DNA of 64,000 bases, taken from contig NZ_JIAC01000001.1 of assembly GCF_000687995.1 (NCBI RefSeq), positions 1,674,001 to 1,738,000 of the forward strand, given 5' to 3'. Below are positions 34,295-42,291 of the stretch, in pieces. The stretch comes from Selenomonas ruminantium AC2024 (GTDB lineage Bacteria; Bacillota; Negativicutes; Selenomonadales; Selenomonadaceae). The notes beneath the pieces were generated by a model. The model was not told where the DNA came from. It saw only the letters and a list, made by a program, of their open reading frames with translations, and did no database searches. The number at the start of each line of letters is the position of its first letter. Within the stretch, counting starts at the first letter, position 1. The position numbers were made by a program, and so were the translations under genes.

Positions 34295-36097
34295 ATGCGA
34301 GCATCGTCTGAACAGATAGAGATAATAAAAGCATCACAGGGACTGCAGCATGGGCAGGTTATGAAAATTGACGCCTGTGCCGGTTCGGGTAAGACTACCA
34401 CTTTGGTGGCTGTGACCAATGCAAATCCGCAGAAGCGATTTTTGTATCTGGCCTTCAACCGCAGTATCGCCGATAAGGCCAATCAGGTATTCCCAGCCAA
34501 TACCAGGGCTATGACTATGCATAGTATGGCGTACAGGCATTTCTTCCATGGTGGGGCACGTCCGACGTTAGCAGCTATTAAGGCAGACATGCTCCATGAA
34601 TGTTTTCCGAACAAGGAGAATTACGAACTTTATTTGCTGCTTAACCGGTATAAGGAATTCCTCATATCCGCGGAGCATGATTTTCCGGGCCGGGACGTAA
34701 AAAAGATTTTTGAGCTGGTGGCAGAAGGGACTTTGCCCATGCCGCATGACCATTATCTGAAACTTTTCCAGCTGCTTTCGCCGGAGGAGCAGGGCTTGGG
34801 AAGATTGTATGACTGCATTCTGGTGGATGAGAGTCAGGACTGCAATCCTGTGACGCTCAGCATTATCAATCGGGCTTCCTGCTGCCGGATTTTTGTGGGG
34901 GATTCGCATCAGTCCATCTATGGTTTTCGCGGAGCGATCAATGCTTTGGCACGGCAGAAAGCCGATGTGACGCTTCAGCTGACGAATTCGTTCCGTGCCC
35001 GGCAGCCGATTTTGGATAAGGCGAATCTCTACATGAAGGTTTTCATGGACATTCTGTACGATGGACAAGTGCCGTATTATCCGATGAATTCCATGATTAA
35101 TGAAGAGAAGCTGAAGAATAAGCAGACAGCCTGCATTACCCGGACAAATTCGTCACTGGTGGATTTGATTGATGAATATCGGGATACGCCAGCGCGAGTT
35201 TATCTGGTCAAGAAGCCCGAGGATATATTCAGGATGGCCATTGCCGTCAAGGAATTTCTCTTCGACCAGCGTCATGACTTTGTGGGTGAGTTCAAGTTCT
35301 TGAATCGCCTGCACGGCAAGGAGAAACTGAAGGATTATGCAGACAGCACTGCGGATGTGGAAATACTGTCCGCGATGAAGATTGCTGAGAATTATGAGGA
35401 TGATTTGTACGAACTCTTGGACATAGCTCGGCGTATGAATAATCCGGAAGCTCCAATCGTATTGACCAATGCGCATACCAGTAAAGGTTTGGAATGGCAT
35501 ACCGTAAGGCTGATGGATGATTTCCCGGATTTGGGTTTCCTCTATATGCGCTGCCGTTTCAATTCGGTAAAAATCCGGTCGGGAATGAGTCATTTAGAGC
35601 AGCAGGATGAACGGTTCAAGGATTTCATTCAGGAACTCAATCTTTATTATGTCGCGGTTACCAGAGCACAAATCAAACTGGTGGATATGACCGATAATGC
35701 TGCCTATCAAAGCCGGGAGGCAATCCTCAATCATCTGGATGAATGTGAGGCAGCAGTCCGGAAGGCTAAGGACAGGCGCAAGCTGCAGAAGGATAGCGCG
35801 CAGGAAAGAGCCTGGGAGTCTAAAACTGCTCATAAGCACCACAAAAAAACGGAACTTAGGATGTGGGAGACCGAGCGGGGTACGATGTTGAATCGCATGC
35901 GGAAAAACATCATGGACTGTGCGGTTTCTGCCAATAATTTCAAGGACTTCAAGAATCTGCTTGCGCTGGGCGGCATATTGCTGCAGAAAAGGAAAAGCGG
36001 CTGGGCGTATGTGGATTTCTATGGCAGAGGGATAACGGACGAAAGACTGGGCAAGGAGTTTACCAAGGATTCTATCATGGAACGATTGAATGGCTGA
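34295..36097 (+). CDS. UvrD/Rep-like DNA helicase with relaxase-type C-terminal tail
   Basis: A 600-residue superfamily 1 helicase. Walker A ACAGSGKTT is at residues 28-36, motif II LVDESQD near 176, motif III IYGFRGA near 208, HTSKGLEW near 392 and VAVTRAQ near 453. After a basic linker, the last 60 residues (LGGILLQKRKSGWAYVDFYG then TDERLGKEFTKDSIMERL) resemble the short module found at the C-terminus of Firmicute mobilisation relaxases. It probably unwinds DNA in repair, or in plasmid or element transfer. No recognised partner is adjacent. Confidence 0.8.
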   Translation: MRASSEQIEIIKASQGLQHGQVMKIDACAGSGKTTTLVAVTNANPQKRFLYLAFNRSIADKANQVFPANTRAMTMHSMAYRHFFHGGARPTLAAIKADMLHECFPNKENYELYLLLNRYKEFLISAEHDFPGRDVKKIFELVAEGTLPMPHDHYLKLFQLLSPEEQGLGRLYDCILVDESQDCNPVTLSIINRASCCRIFVGDSHQSIYGFRGAINALARQKADVTLQLTNSFRARQPILDKANLYMKVFMDILYDGQVPYYPMNSMINEEKLKNKQTACITRTNSSLVDLIDEYRDTPARVYLVKKPEDIFRMAIAVKEFLFDQRHDFVGEFKFLNRLHGKEKLKDYADSTADVEILSAMKIAENYEDDLYELLDIARRMNNPEAPIVLTNAHTSKGLEWHTVRLMDDFPDLGFLYMRCRFNSVKIRSGMSHLEQQDERFKDFIQELNLYYVAVTRAQIKLVDMTDNAAYQSREAILNHLDECEAAVRKAKDRRKLQKDSAQERAWESKTAHKHHKKTELRMWETERGTMLNRMRKNIMDCAVSANNFKDFKNLLALGGILLQKRKSGWAYVDFYGRGITDERLGKEFTKDSIMERLNG

Positions 36098-36213
36098 ACT
36101 TTTTAGAGCAGCTTTGGTGAAAAATTTTTTTGCAGCTTGTAATGAAAGTGCTCAAGAATCGTATGTAATAGCAAAGGATGAAGGATATACGATATTTGGA
36201 AGGAGCGATTGTC

Positions 36214-36351
36214 ATGAAGGAAGCAAAGAAAATTAAATTTGTCAAAAAACTGCTTAAAAAGGCTGCTGATAAATGCCCGGTATTCCCTGTGCTGATTATG
36301 CCACAGCCCAGCTTCCCATGTCTGGAGCCGATTCCCCCATTCAAAAAATAG
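36214..36351 (+). CDS. Small cationic two-cysteine peptide
   Basis: A 45-residue peptide starting at ATG 36214 with AAGGAG ahead and ended by a strong terminator, so it forms a believable gene. The N-terminal half is very basic and amphipathic (KKIKFVKKLLKKAADK); the second half is Pro-rich with two Cys 16 residues apart and ends PPFKK. No signal peptide or double-glycine leader is obvious. I do not recognise it. A bacteriocin, a modified-peptide precursor, or a nucleic-acid-binding peptide are all possible. Another frame, 36090-36236, is less convincing because it lacks a ribosome site. Confidence 0.5.
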   Translation: MKEAKKIKFVKKLLKKAADKCPVFPVLIMPQPSFPCLEPIPPFKK

Positions 36352-36395
36352 TGCAGGTGCATAAGGGACATCCATTGCGCATGCCTTGAAATAAA

Positions 36396-36440
36396 AAAGC
36401 CCTGACTGGTACTTGGGGAAAGTCCAGTCAGGGCTTTTGG
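36396..36440 (+). terminator. Terminator after the small peptide gene
   Basis: AAAAGCCCTGACTGG pairs with CCAGTCAGGGCTTTT around a 14-base loop: a perfect 15-base stem with flanking A and T runs. Confidence 0.85.
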
Positions 36441-36583
36441 TTTATGCGAACTGGGGAAGCTCGCTCACGGTACTACCGAATGGGGATTAGGAAATGGTAG
36501 TGCCGATAAGTGCTATGTGAGTTATTATACGATAGAATTCTGCTCACGATATTGTAATCTTTTACATAGTTTTTACTAGGTGA

Positions 36584-36664
36584 CTGTGAAAAATCACAGC
36601 CTGTTCAGAAGATGGGGCCCGAAACATTTTTACATATAACCAGCATATATGATACTATAGTATC
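36584..36664. promoter_or_regulatory. Two inverted repeats before the mutarotase gene
   Basis: CTGTGA-AAAA-TCACAG lies at 36584-36599 and a perfect 14-base palindrome GATACTATAGTATC at 36651-36664, just before the GAGGTGA ribosome site. The second contains TACTAT-like -10 bases. The rest of the 320-base gap from 36352 holds only the terminator at 36396-36440 and AT-rich sequence. They may be operators; the regulator is unknown. Confidence 0.4.
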
Positions 36665-36678
36665 GAGGTGAACAAAGT

Positions 36679-37557
36679 ATGCTGTATAGTTTAGAAAATG
36701 ACAAATTGTGTGTGCAGGTGCGCAGTTATGGTGCGGAGCTGCGTTCTATTAAGGAACGCTCAGATGAAACGGAGTATCTTTGGGATGGCAATCCGCAGTG
36801 GTGGAAGTATAGTTCTCCGGTGCTGTTCCCCATTGTCGGCAAATTGCAGGATGGAAAGTATCGTGTGAATGGCACAGAATATGAACTGCCGGGACATGGA
36901 TTCGGGCGTATCTCTGAGTATCAGCTGGTGGAGCGCCGTCAGGATTATATAGAATTTGCTTTGAAATGGTCAGAAGAAACACTGGCCAACTATCCGTGGA
37001 AGTTCCAGCTGAATGTGGCGTATGCCTTAAAGGATAATACCGTTGAAGTCATCTGGAAGGTGCAGAATTTGGATGACAGGGAAATGGTCTATTCCATCGG
37101 TGCCCATACGGCTTTCCGCTGCCCGTTGGTGCAGGGGGAAGAATTCAGTGACTGCTATCTGACTTTTAATCAGCAGGAAGATAACGTCAATATGCCGCTT
37201 AACAGCAAGGGACAGTTCCTGAAAGAGCAGGGAGAGGCACGCCTGCAGGGTGAGCAGCTAGCGCTAAATTACGGGATGTTTGCCGGGGATGCTTTAGCTT
37301 ATAAGGGCTTGAAGTCGGATGTCGTAACCATCTGCTCCCATAAGAGTGACAAGAAGGTTTCGATGGAGGCCAAGGATTTCCCGTTCTGGGGCTTCTGGAC
37401 GCCGGCGCAGGGCGGAGCTCCTTTCCTTTGTCTGGAACCTTGGCAGGGACATGCAGATTATGAGGGCTATAATGGCGAGTTTGCAGACCGTGAAGGCAGC
37501 CTGAAACTTGAACCAGGCAAAACGCAGAGCTTCCATTACACCATCCGGATAGGCTGA
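36679..37557 (+). CDS. Aldose 1-epimerase (mutarotase) family protein
   Basis: A 292-residue beta-sandwich protein of the galactose mutarotase-like family, closest in look to the LacX/YihR branch. Landmarks: GAELRSIKER near residue 17, SSPVLFPIVGKL near 46, the His in LPGHGFGR near 73-77, a second His in SIGAHTAFRCP, and the C-terminal acid in CLEPWQGHAD. It interconverts alpha and beta anomers of a hexose or hexose phosphate. GAGGTGA precedes ATG 36679. It stands alone; its substrate cannot be told. Confidence 0.85.
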   Translation: MLYSLENDKLCVQVRSYGAELRSIKERSDETEYLWDGNPQWWKYSSPVLFPIVGKLQDGKYRVNGTEYELPGHGFGRISEYQLVERRQDYIEFALKWSEETLANYPWKFQLNVAYALKDNTVEVIWKVQNLDDREMVYSIGAHTAFRCPLVQGEEFSDCYLTFNQQEDNVNMPLNSKGQFLKEQGEARLQGEQLALNYGMFAGDALAYKGLKSDVVTICSHKSDKKVSMEAKDFPFWGFWTPAQGGAPFLCLEPWQGHADYEGYNGEFADREGSLKLEPGKTQSFHYTIRIG

Positions 37558-37665
37558 GGTTTTTGAATCTCGAAGAACCGTTTGAATTGGAGAATCAGGC
37601 AGGAATTTCAGGGCAAAGAGGCGAATGAATAACTGAATGATGATTGGCGGTGAGGAGGGACTAAC

Positions 37666-38790
37666 ATGATTATCGGTGTGTCTAAGGAAATCAAGAACAA
37701 TGAAAATCGTGTAGGGCTGACGCCTGCAGGGGCAGAAGCTCTGGTAAAGGCAGGGCACAAAGTGCTGGTCGAAACGGGCAGCGGCCTGGGGAGTGGTTTT
37801 GCTGACGAAGACTACACGGCTGTAGGAGCAGAGCTCATTTCGGACAAGAAGCAGCTGTTTGATAAATCAGAGATGATTGTCAAGGTGAAGGAACCGCTGC
37901 CGTCTGAATATGACCTGTTCCATGAGGGGCAGCTGCTCTTTACCTATCTCCATCTGGCCGCAGAACCGGAACTGACAGAGGCTTTGCTGAAACATAAGGT
38001 TACATCCGTTGCTTATGAGACGGTGGTGGGCCGGGATGGCAGGTCACTTCCCTTGCTCGCACCGATGAGTGAGATTGCGGGCCGCATGTCGGTACAAATT
38101 GGCGCGCAGTTCCTCGAGAGCCGTTATGGCGGCGCAGGTGTCCTGCTGGGCGGTGTCAGCGGTGTAGCTCCGGCGCAGGTGGTAATCATTGGCGGTGGTG
38201 TCGTGGGCACCAATGCGGCTAAGATGGCCGTCGGCCTGGGGGCAAGAGTCACGATTATTGACTTGTCAATCGAGCGGCTCCGCTATTTGGATGATGTTTT
38301 TGGCGGCCGTGTAGCCACGGTAAGTTCCAACAGTTATAACATTGCCCAGTGGGTACGGGAGGCAGACCTTCTCATTGGCGCCGTGCTGGTGCCTGGTGCC
38401 AAAACGCCGCAGCTGGTCACGGAAGATATGATAAAGACCATGAAGCAGGGCTCTGTCGTGGTGGATGTTGCCATTGACCAGGGCGGCAGCATTGCTACCT
38501 GCGACCATGTGACCACCCATGAGAATCCGACATTTGTGAAGCATGGTGTGCTGCATTATTCCGTGGCCAATATTCCCGGGGCTGTAGCTAGAACCTCTAC
38601 GCTGGCACTTACCAATGCAACGCTTCCGTATGCCCTGACGCTGGCAGGAAAAGGCTGGCGTGAAGCCTGCAGGCAGGACGCCGGTCTGGCGCAGGGGCTT
38701 AACACTGTGGATGGCAAGATAACCAATCGGCCCGTGTCTGAAGCACTGGGCTTGGAATATGTAGATAAGGCCGTTTATCTGGAGAGCTGA
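37666..38790 (+). CDS. ald: Alanine dehydrogenase
   Basis: A 374-residue NAD-dependent enzyme interconverting L-alanine with pyruvate and ammonia. The N-terminus [21 protein letters not shown] is diagnostic, the catalytic His is in [11 protein letters not shown] near residue 95, the NAD-binding glycines are in [15 protein letters not shown] near 173-187, and the catalytic Asp is in VAIDQGG near 270. Length is typical. GAGGAGG precedes ATG. The sequence TTGACTTGTCAA occurs in the coding region at 38258-38269. No clear terminator follows before the small gene at 38820. Confidence 0.95.
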   Translation: MIIGVSKEIKNNENRVGLTPAGAEALVKAGHKVLVETGSGLGSGFADEDYTAVGAELISDKKQLFDKSEMIVKVKEPLPSEYDLFHEGQLLFTYLHLAAEPELTEALLKHKVTSVAYETVVGRDGRSLPLLAPMSEIAGRMSVQIGAQFLESRYGGAGVLLGGVSGVAPAQVVIIGGGVVGTNAAKMAVGLGARVTIIDLSIERLRYLDDVFGGRVATVSSNSYNIAQWVREADLLIGAVLVPGAKTPQLVTEDMIKTMKQGSVVVDVAIDQGGSIATCDHVTTHENPTFVKHGVLHYSVANIPGAVARTSTLALTNATLPYALTLAGKGWREACRQDAGLAQGLNTVDGKITNRPVSEALGLEYVDKAVYLES

Positions 38791-38819
38791 TTATTTCTGT
38801 CTAGGAGGAAGAGCACATC

Positions 38820-39026
38820 ATGAAAGACCTGCATCGAGCCGTAGATGTAATGCATCATCCGTATCAGTATTCCGATTTGGATTTGGAGCAAGCCCTGGAG
38901 GCGATTCAGGAAAGCCAGCTCAAGCCGTTTTACAAGGAATACTATAAGAGGTTGTATAAACGCATCTTGCAGTGCAAGGCAAAGAATGAAGATGTCGAGG
39001 AAAAAATCGGGTATTTTGGTGGTTAA
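38820..39026 (+). CDS. Small uncharacterised helical protein
   Basis: A 68-residue, highly charged and probably all-helical protein with a Tyr/Lys-rich centre (KPFYKEYYKRLYKRILQCK). TAGGAGGAAG gives a strong ribosome site before ATG 38820. It follows ald by 29 bases and precedes the DUF1294 gene by 19, so all three may be one transcript. Family not recognised. Confidence 0.6.
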   Translation: MKDLHRAVDVMHHPYQYSDLDLEQALEAIQESQLKPFYKEYYKRLYKRILQCKAKNEDVEEKIGYFGG

Positions 39027-39045
39027 GGTTTAGAAGGATAAGATA

Positions 39046-39318
39046 ATGAGCATGCACGAGATTTTTTACTGGTATTTAGCAATAATCAATGCACTGGTTT
39101 TAGTCGTTTATGGTGGAGATAAGCTCTTTGCCAAACTGGACAGCTGGCGGGTGCCGGAGAAAGTGCTCCTGTTATTGGCTTTGCTTGGCGGCAGCATTGG
39201 AGCATTGCTGGCCATGCAGATTTTCCGGCATAAGACCCGGCATCTGAAGTTCCGTTATGGCGTGCCGATGATTTTACTGCTGCAGGTGGCGGCTCTGGTG
39301 TATCTGCATTGGAAATAA
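39046..39318 (+). CDS. DUF1294 membrane protein
   Basis: A 90-residue protein with three hydrophobic spans. The DUF1294 pattern is clear: YGGDKLFAK after span 1, WRVPEKVLLLLALLGGSIGALLAM in the middle and FRHKTRHLKFRYGVP before span 3. The family's role is unknown. Terminator-like hairpin follows at 39325. Confidence 0.85.
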   Translation: MSMHEIFYWYLAIINALVLVVYGGDKLFAKLDSWRVPEKVLLLLALLGGSIGALLAMQIFRHKTRHLKFRYGVPMILLLQVAALVYLHWK

Positions 39319-39324
39319 AATATT

Positions 39325-39361
39325 ACTGCACATGGCAGAAACGCTGTGTGCAGTTTTTCTG
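39325..39361 (+). terminator. Terminator after DUF1294 gene
   Basis: ACTGCACA pairs with TGTGCAGT around a 14-base loop and is followed by TTTTCTG. A short but convincing intrinsic terminator. Confidence 0.65.
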
Positions 39362-39384
39362 TTCTGGCAATTAGGCGAAATAAG

Positions 39385-39435
39385 TTGACATGTCAAAGTA
39401 GAATTGACATGTCAACTAGGCGCATTTGACATGTC
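39385..39435. repeat. Three TTGACATGTC palindromes upstream of the 39485 gene
   Basis: Perfect TTGACATGTCAA copies lie at 39385-39396 and 39404-39415; a third, TTGACATGTC with the last two bases changed to GG, is at 39426-39435. Centres are 19 and 22 bases apart, about two helical turns. Each copy includes the -35 consensus TTGACA, so a bound protein could block the promoter. No good -10 box follows the copies. Confidence 0.8.
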
Positions 39436-39484
39436 GGCAGGAAAGCAGCCTGTTTATGGCGAAATATTCCATGAGGTGATAACC

Positions 39485-40039
39485 ATGGATAAATACGCAA
39501 TGGAACGTGCCCGTGGCTGTATGACGGCAGCAGGGATGTTTTTTCAGCAGGGAGCAGAAGATATTTCCCAGACCATTGAATTAGGGTTGCGGACGACGGA
39601 CGAACCGGAAACGATTTATGAAACTTGCATTAAGCGTTCAACGGCCAACAAGAGTGTTCTGGCGATGGCTTCGTTGATTATTTACTTTCTCGTGCGGGAT
39701 GGAGTTAAGGTGAAGAAGGCTTGTATGTCTGCCTGGAAGGTGGCGGATAAGTTCAAAGACCCCATCATTCAATCCATATCCAGTGCGCTGACGGCGGCGG
39801 AAAAGCCCAAGAGCCGTGGCAAACTGGTGGCAGGTTTCCTGACTTCCAATGACTTGAAGGACAAGCTGAGTTTGGCGATTTATCTCAATGTGGCCATTGT
39901 GGAGGATTCCTTCCATGCCCGCATGGTGGAACTTATGAAGCAGCCGGACAATGAAACCCGCATCATGGGGGCGGCTTTCGCCGGAGCCGTTTACGGCCTC
40001 AAAGAGGTAAATGCCGAAAGCAAGTTAAAGAAAGCGTGA
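39485..40039 (+). CDS. Uncharacterised helical protein
   Basis: A 184-residue soluble protein with no cysteine cluster, signal peptide or clear membrane helix; the region AMASLIIYFLVRDG may be a buried helix. The sequence is helical with Lys-rich surfaces (KVKKACMSAWKVADKFKD). ATG 39485 has GAGGTGA seven bases ahead; codons upstream in frame run through the palindromes and are unlikely to be translated. I do not recognise the family. Its leader is full of TTGACATGTCAA copies, so it may encode or be controlled by the factor that binds them. A terminator-like hairpin ends it. Confidence 0.55.
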   Translation: MDKYAMERARGCMTAAGMFFQQGAEDISQTIELGLRTTDEPETIYETCIKRSTANKSVLAMASLIIYFLVRDGVKVKKACMSAWKVADKFKDPIIQSISSALTAAEKPKSRGKLVAGFLTSNDLKDKLSLAIYLNVAIVEDSFHARMVELMKQPDNETRIMGAAFAGAVYGLKEVNAESKLKKA

Positions 40040-40082
40040 CAGAGGTCATCTGGTGGTGATGGCTGTCAGCAGAAAAACAAAT

Positions 40083-40118
40083 GAAGAAGAGACGGGCAGG
40101 TGCGCCGTCTCTTTTCCT
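40083..40118 (+). terminator. Terminator after the 39485 gene
   Basis: AAGAGACGG pairs with CCGTCTCTT around a short G/C-rich loop and is followed by TTCC. It also argues against using an in-frame ATG at 40081 for the next gene. Confidence 0.6.
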
Positions 40119-40137
40119 GTGTGAGGAGCAATGGACT

Positions 40138-41298
40138 ATGGTTTATGACCGCGAGTTGCGGCAAAAAATGAATACGAAGCGTGAACTGGAAAAAATTTGG
40201 CGGGCAGCTGTACTAGGCGAAGCCTATTCTTTTTCCTATGTGTTGAAACCGCCGGTAAAGCTGGCCGATAGTGCCGGAAGGATTCATGAGGTGGCTGCGT
40301 GGGCGGCTTTTTGGAAGCAGGAGGGCGCTTACTGGACTTTGCTTACCGCCAATAAACAGGCTGGCGTGTTAGGCAAGCAGCATGATTTCCCTGTGAAGGC
40401 CGAGTTTTGTAATGCCGAGGCGGCGCTGCGTTACTTGGGGGAATGGCGGCGTTTTCAAAATTTACAGGAGCGCTGCGGGAAAATCATGACGGACTTTCCC
40501 GGCCTGCGCAGTCTTTGCGCGGCTTATCGTGAAGTAATCTTAAAGGAAAAGAATCTGCCGGATTGTATTTGGCAGCTGGCGAAGTATTTTTCTGAGAGCT
40601 ATCGGACGGATTGTTATTTGCGGGAATTGGATGTTCCCTATGTGGATACCAAATTTATGGAAGCGCATAGCAGGCTGGTGGCCGCAATCTTTTATGCCCT
40701 GCATCCGGAGGTGGAGGGGCGCAGCTTTAAGGATTTGTGCGGGCAGCTTCATTGGCAGGAGAAGGCGCCGACACCGAACATCTATTTGCGGTCCTTGGAT
40801 AAGAATAAGACCATTGGCGGTCTGCAGGAACTGATGGTAACGGCAGAACAGCTGGCCCGCCTGCAGGTGAATTTTGGCCGGGTGTTCTTCACGGAGAATA
40901 AAATCAATGGCTATGTCTTTCCGGAGGTGGAGGACGGCCTGATTATCTTCGGCGCAGGCAATGGTGTGATTGCGCAGGAGGTCGAGATTCCCTGGCTAAA
41001 AAAGCAGCGGCAGATTTGGTACTGGGGCGATATGGATAGGGACGGCTTGTGCATTTTGTCCCGGGTGCGGGAGAAATATCCGCAGGTGCGTTCCTTTTTG
41101 ATGAATCCGGAACTGGCAGAGAAGTATCAGCACTTTATGACGGCTGACACGGGTAGCAGCATGGAGATGCCTGCGAATTTGACATGTCAGGAGCAGGCGT
41201 GCTGGAAATTTTTGACATGTCAGCCTCCGCAGAGGAATCGTCTGGAGCAGGAGAAGATTCCCTTAAGTGAAGTCCGGTCATTTTTGCAGGAATTGTGA
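40138..41298 (+). CDS. JetD-like (DUF3322/DUF2220) nuclease-type protein, solitary
   Basis: A 386-residue protein resembling JetD, the TOPRIM-type nuclease subunit of Wadjet anti-plasmid systems. The DUF3322-like N-terminal part contains YLRELDVPYVDTKFMEAHSR near residues 161-180. The C-terminal DUF2220/TOPRIM part shows the conserved Glu in FFTENKING near 255-263 and the metal-binding D-x-D in YWGDMDRDG near 296-304. ATG 40138 has GAGGAG nine bases upstream. JetA, JetB and JetC are absent from the window. The last 45 codons contain two TTGACATGTCAG palindromes 33 bases apart, each encoding L-T-C-Q. The next gene is an AlkD-like repair enzyme. Confidence 0.7.
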   Translation: MVYDRELRQKMNTKRELEKIWRAAVLGEAYSFSYVLKPPVKLADSAGRIHEVAAWAAFWKQEGAYWTLLTANKQAGVLGKQHDFPVKAEFCNAEAALRYLGEWRRFQNLQERCGKIMTDFPGLRSLCAAYREVILKEKNLPDCIWQLAKYFSESYRTDCYLRELDVPYVDTKFMEAHSRLVAAIFYALHPEVEGRSFKDLCGQLHWQEKAPTPNIYLRSLDKNKTIGGLQELMVTAEQLARLQVNFGRVFFTENKINGYVFPEVEDGLIIFGAGNGVIAQEVEIPWLKKQRQIWYWGDMDRDGLCILSRVREKYPQVRSFLMNPELAEKYQHFMTADTGSSMEMPANLTCQEQACWKFLTCQPPQRNRLEQEKIPLSEVRSFLQEL

Positions 41299-41313
41299 GG
41301 GAGGAAGGCATGT

Positions 41314-42009
41314 ATGGATATACAGGCAGAATTATTTGCTTTGCAGGATAAAAAGTATCAGGCGTTCCAAAGCAAGCTGATGCCCACGGTGGCACCGGAA
41401 CAGATTATCGGGGTGCGGACACCGGCCTTGCGGAAGATGGCAAAGGAAATCAGTAAGGGGGAGGAAGCGGAACGCTTTTTAGCAACGCTTCCCCATTCCT
41501 ATTTTGAAGAAAACCAGCTCCATGCTTTTATCCTGTCGGGGATGAAGGATTATGAAACTTGCATGGAGCAGTTGGAAAAATTCCTGCCCTATGTAGATAA
41601 CTGGGCTACCTGTGACCAGATGTCACCGAAAATCTTTAAGAAGCACCGGCAGGAACTGCTGGAACGGATAAAAACTTGGCTGACGGCAAAAGAAACTTAT
41701 AAAGTGCGCTTTGCTATTGGCATGCTGCTGGAGCATTTCTTAGACGAAGATTTTGACCTTGCCTATTTGCAGCTGGCAGCGCAGGTGCGTTCCGAGGAAT
41801 ACTATGTCAATATGATGACGGCCTGGTATTTTGCCACGGCACTGGCCAAGCAGTATGAAGCGGCGCTGACCTTTATCGAAGGACATGCTTTAGATGTCTG
41901 GACGCATAACAAAGCCATCCAGAAGGCCATTGAGAGCAGACGGCTAACAACGGAGCAGAAATCATATTTGCGAACATTGAAGATTAGCCGCAAGGTAAAA
42001 GAAATTTAA
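41314..42009 (+). CDS. AlkD-like DNA alkylation repair protein
   Basis: A 231-residue all-helical (HEAT-like repeat) protein of the DNA alkylation repair family. Landmarks: VRTPALRKMAKEI near residue 33, PYVDNWATCDQMSPKIF near 92-108 with the conserved Trp-Asp-type pocket, and KAIQKAIESRRLT near the C-terminus. AlkD enzymes excise 3-methyl or 7-methyl purines. ATG 41314 follows GAGGGAGGAAGG, 15 bases after the JetD-like stop, so the two may be one transcript. Confidence 0.85.
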   Translation: MDIQAELFALQDKKYQAFQSKLMPTVAPEQIIGVRTPALRKMAKEISKGEEAERFLATLPHSYFEENQLHAFILSGMKDYETCMEQLEKFLPYVDNWATCDQMSPKIFKKHRQELLERIKTWLTAKETYKVRFAIGMLLEHFLDEDFDLAYLQLAAQVRSEEYYVNMMTAWYFATALAKQYEAALTFIEGHALDVWTHNKAIQKAIESRRLTTEQKSYLRTLKISRKVKEI

Positions 42010-42021
42010 TACAAATCGCCC

Positions 42022-42050
42022 TTGCAATTTCAAAATGTATGCGCTATAAT
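42022..42050 (+). promoter_or_regulatory. Promoter P1 of the pyrimidine operon
   Basis: TTGCAA at 42022-42027, 17-base spacer, TATAAT at 42045-42050. Transcripts start near 42057 and carry a leader of about 265 bases that includes an intrinsic terminator. Confidence 0.65.
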
Positions 42051-42056
42051 TACAAA

Positions 42057-42220
42057 CAAAGCAGACGAGAGCTGCTCAAGGACAAACGAATACATTGCCT
42101 TTTTAAGATGCGTACTGCGATGCGCATAAGGGGAGCCTGTCATATAGCTATAAGTATAACTATAATCTGAAGTAAAGCGGGAGCTTTCTTATGCATACGC
42201 ATAAGAAGCTCCCTTTTTTG
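42057..42220 (+). promoter_or_regulatory. Attenuation-type leader of the pyr operon
   Basis: The leader contains GACGAGAGCTGCTCAAGGA at 42064-42082, which resembles the PyrR-bound anti-antiterminator sequence (AGAGAGGCTGAGAAGG type), and ends in a strong terminator at 42177-42220 whose left arm GGGAGCTT.CTTATGC pairs with GCATAAGAAGCTCCC before a T-run. An upstream GGGGAGC at 42130-42136 could pair with the terminator's right arm, giving an antiterminator. The arrangement fits control by UMP through PyrR; pyrR itself is not in the window. Confidence 0.5.
42177..42220 (+). terminator. Leader terminator upstream of pyrB
   Basis: A roughly 15-base stem around an ATAC loop followed by TTTTTTG. 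As it lies before the operon rather than after it, it probably acts as an attenuator. Confidence 0.8.
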
Positions 42221-42261
42221 TGCTCTATGCAGGCATATTTTCAAAGACAATGGATTTCTCC

Positions 42262-42291
42262 TTGAAAGTTTATGCAAACTTAATGTATAAT
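42262..42291 (+). promoter_or_regulatory. Promoter P2 downstream of the attenuator
   Basis: TTGAAA at 42262-42267 and TATAAT at 42286-42291 with an 18-base spacer. It would bypass the leader terminator and give basal expression of pyrB onward. Confidence 0.55.

Noticed and set aside
36090-36236. 48-codon frame overlapping the helicase stop and the small peptide gene
   Set aside because: No ribosome site and partly overlapped by the better-supported frame at 36214.
36584-36599. CRP-type binding site
   Set aside because: TGTGA and TCACA are only 4 bases apart, not the 6 needed for a CRP site; kept only as an inverted repeat.
39404-39484. N-terminal extension of the 39485 protein through the palindromes
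   Set aside because: The frame is open, but the strong ribosome site and ATG at 39485 and the DNA palindromes argue for untranslated leader.
40081-40137. Earlier ATG for the JetD-like gene
   Set aside because: It lies inside a terminator hairpin; ATG 40138 has a proper ribosome site.
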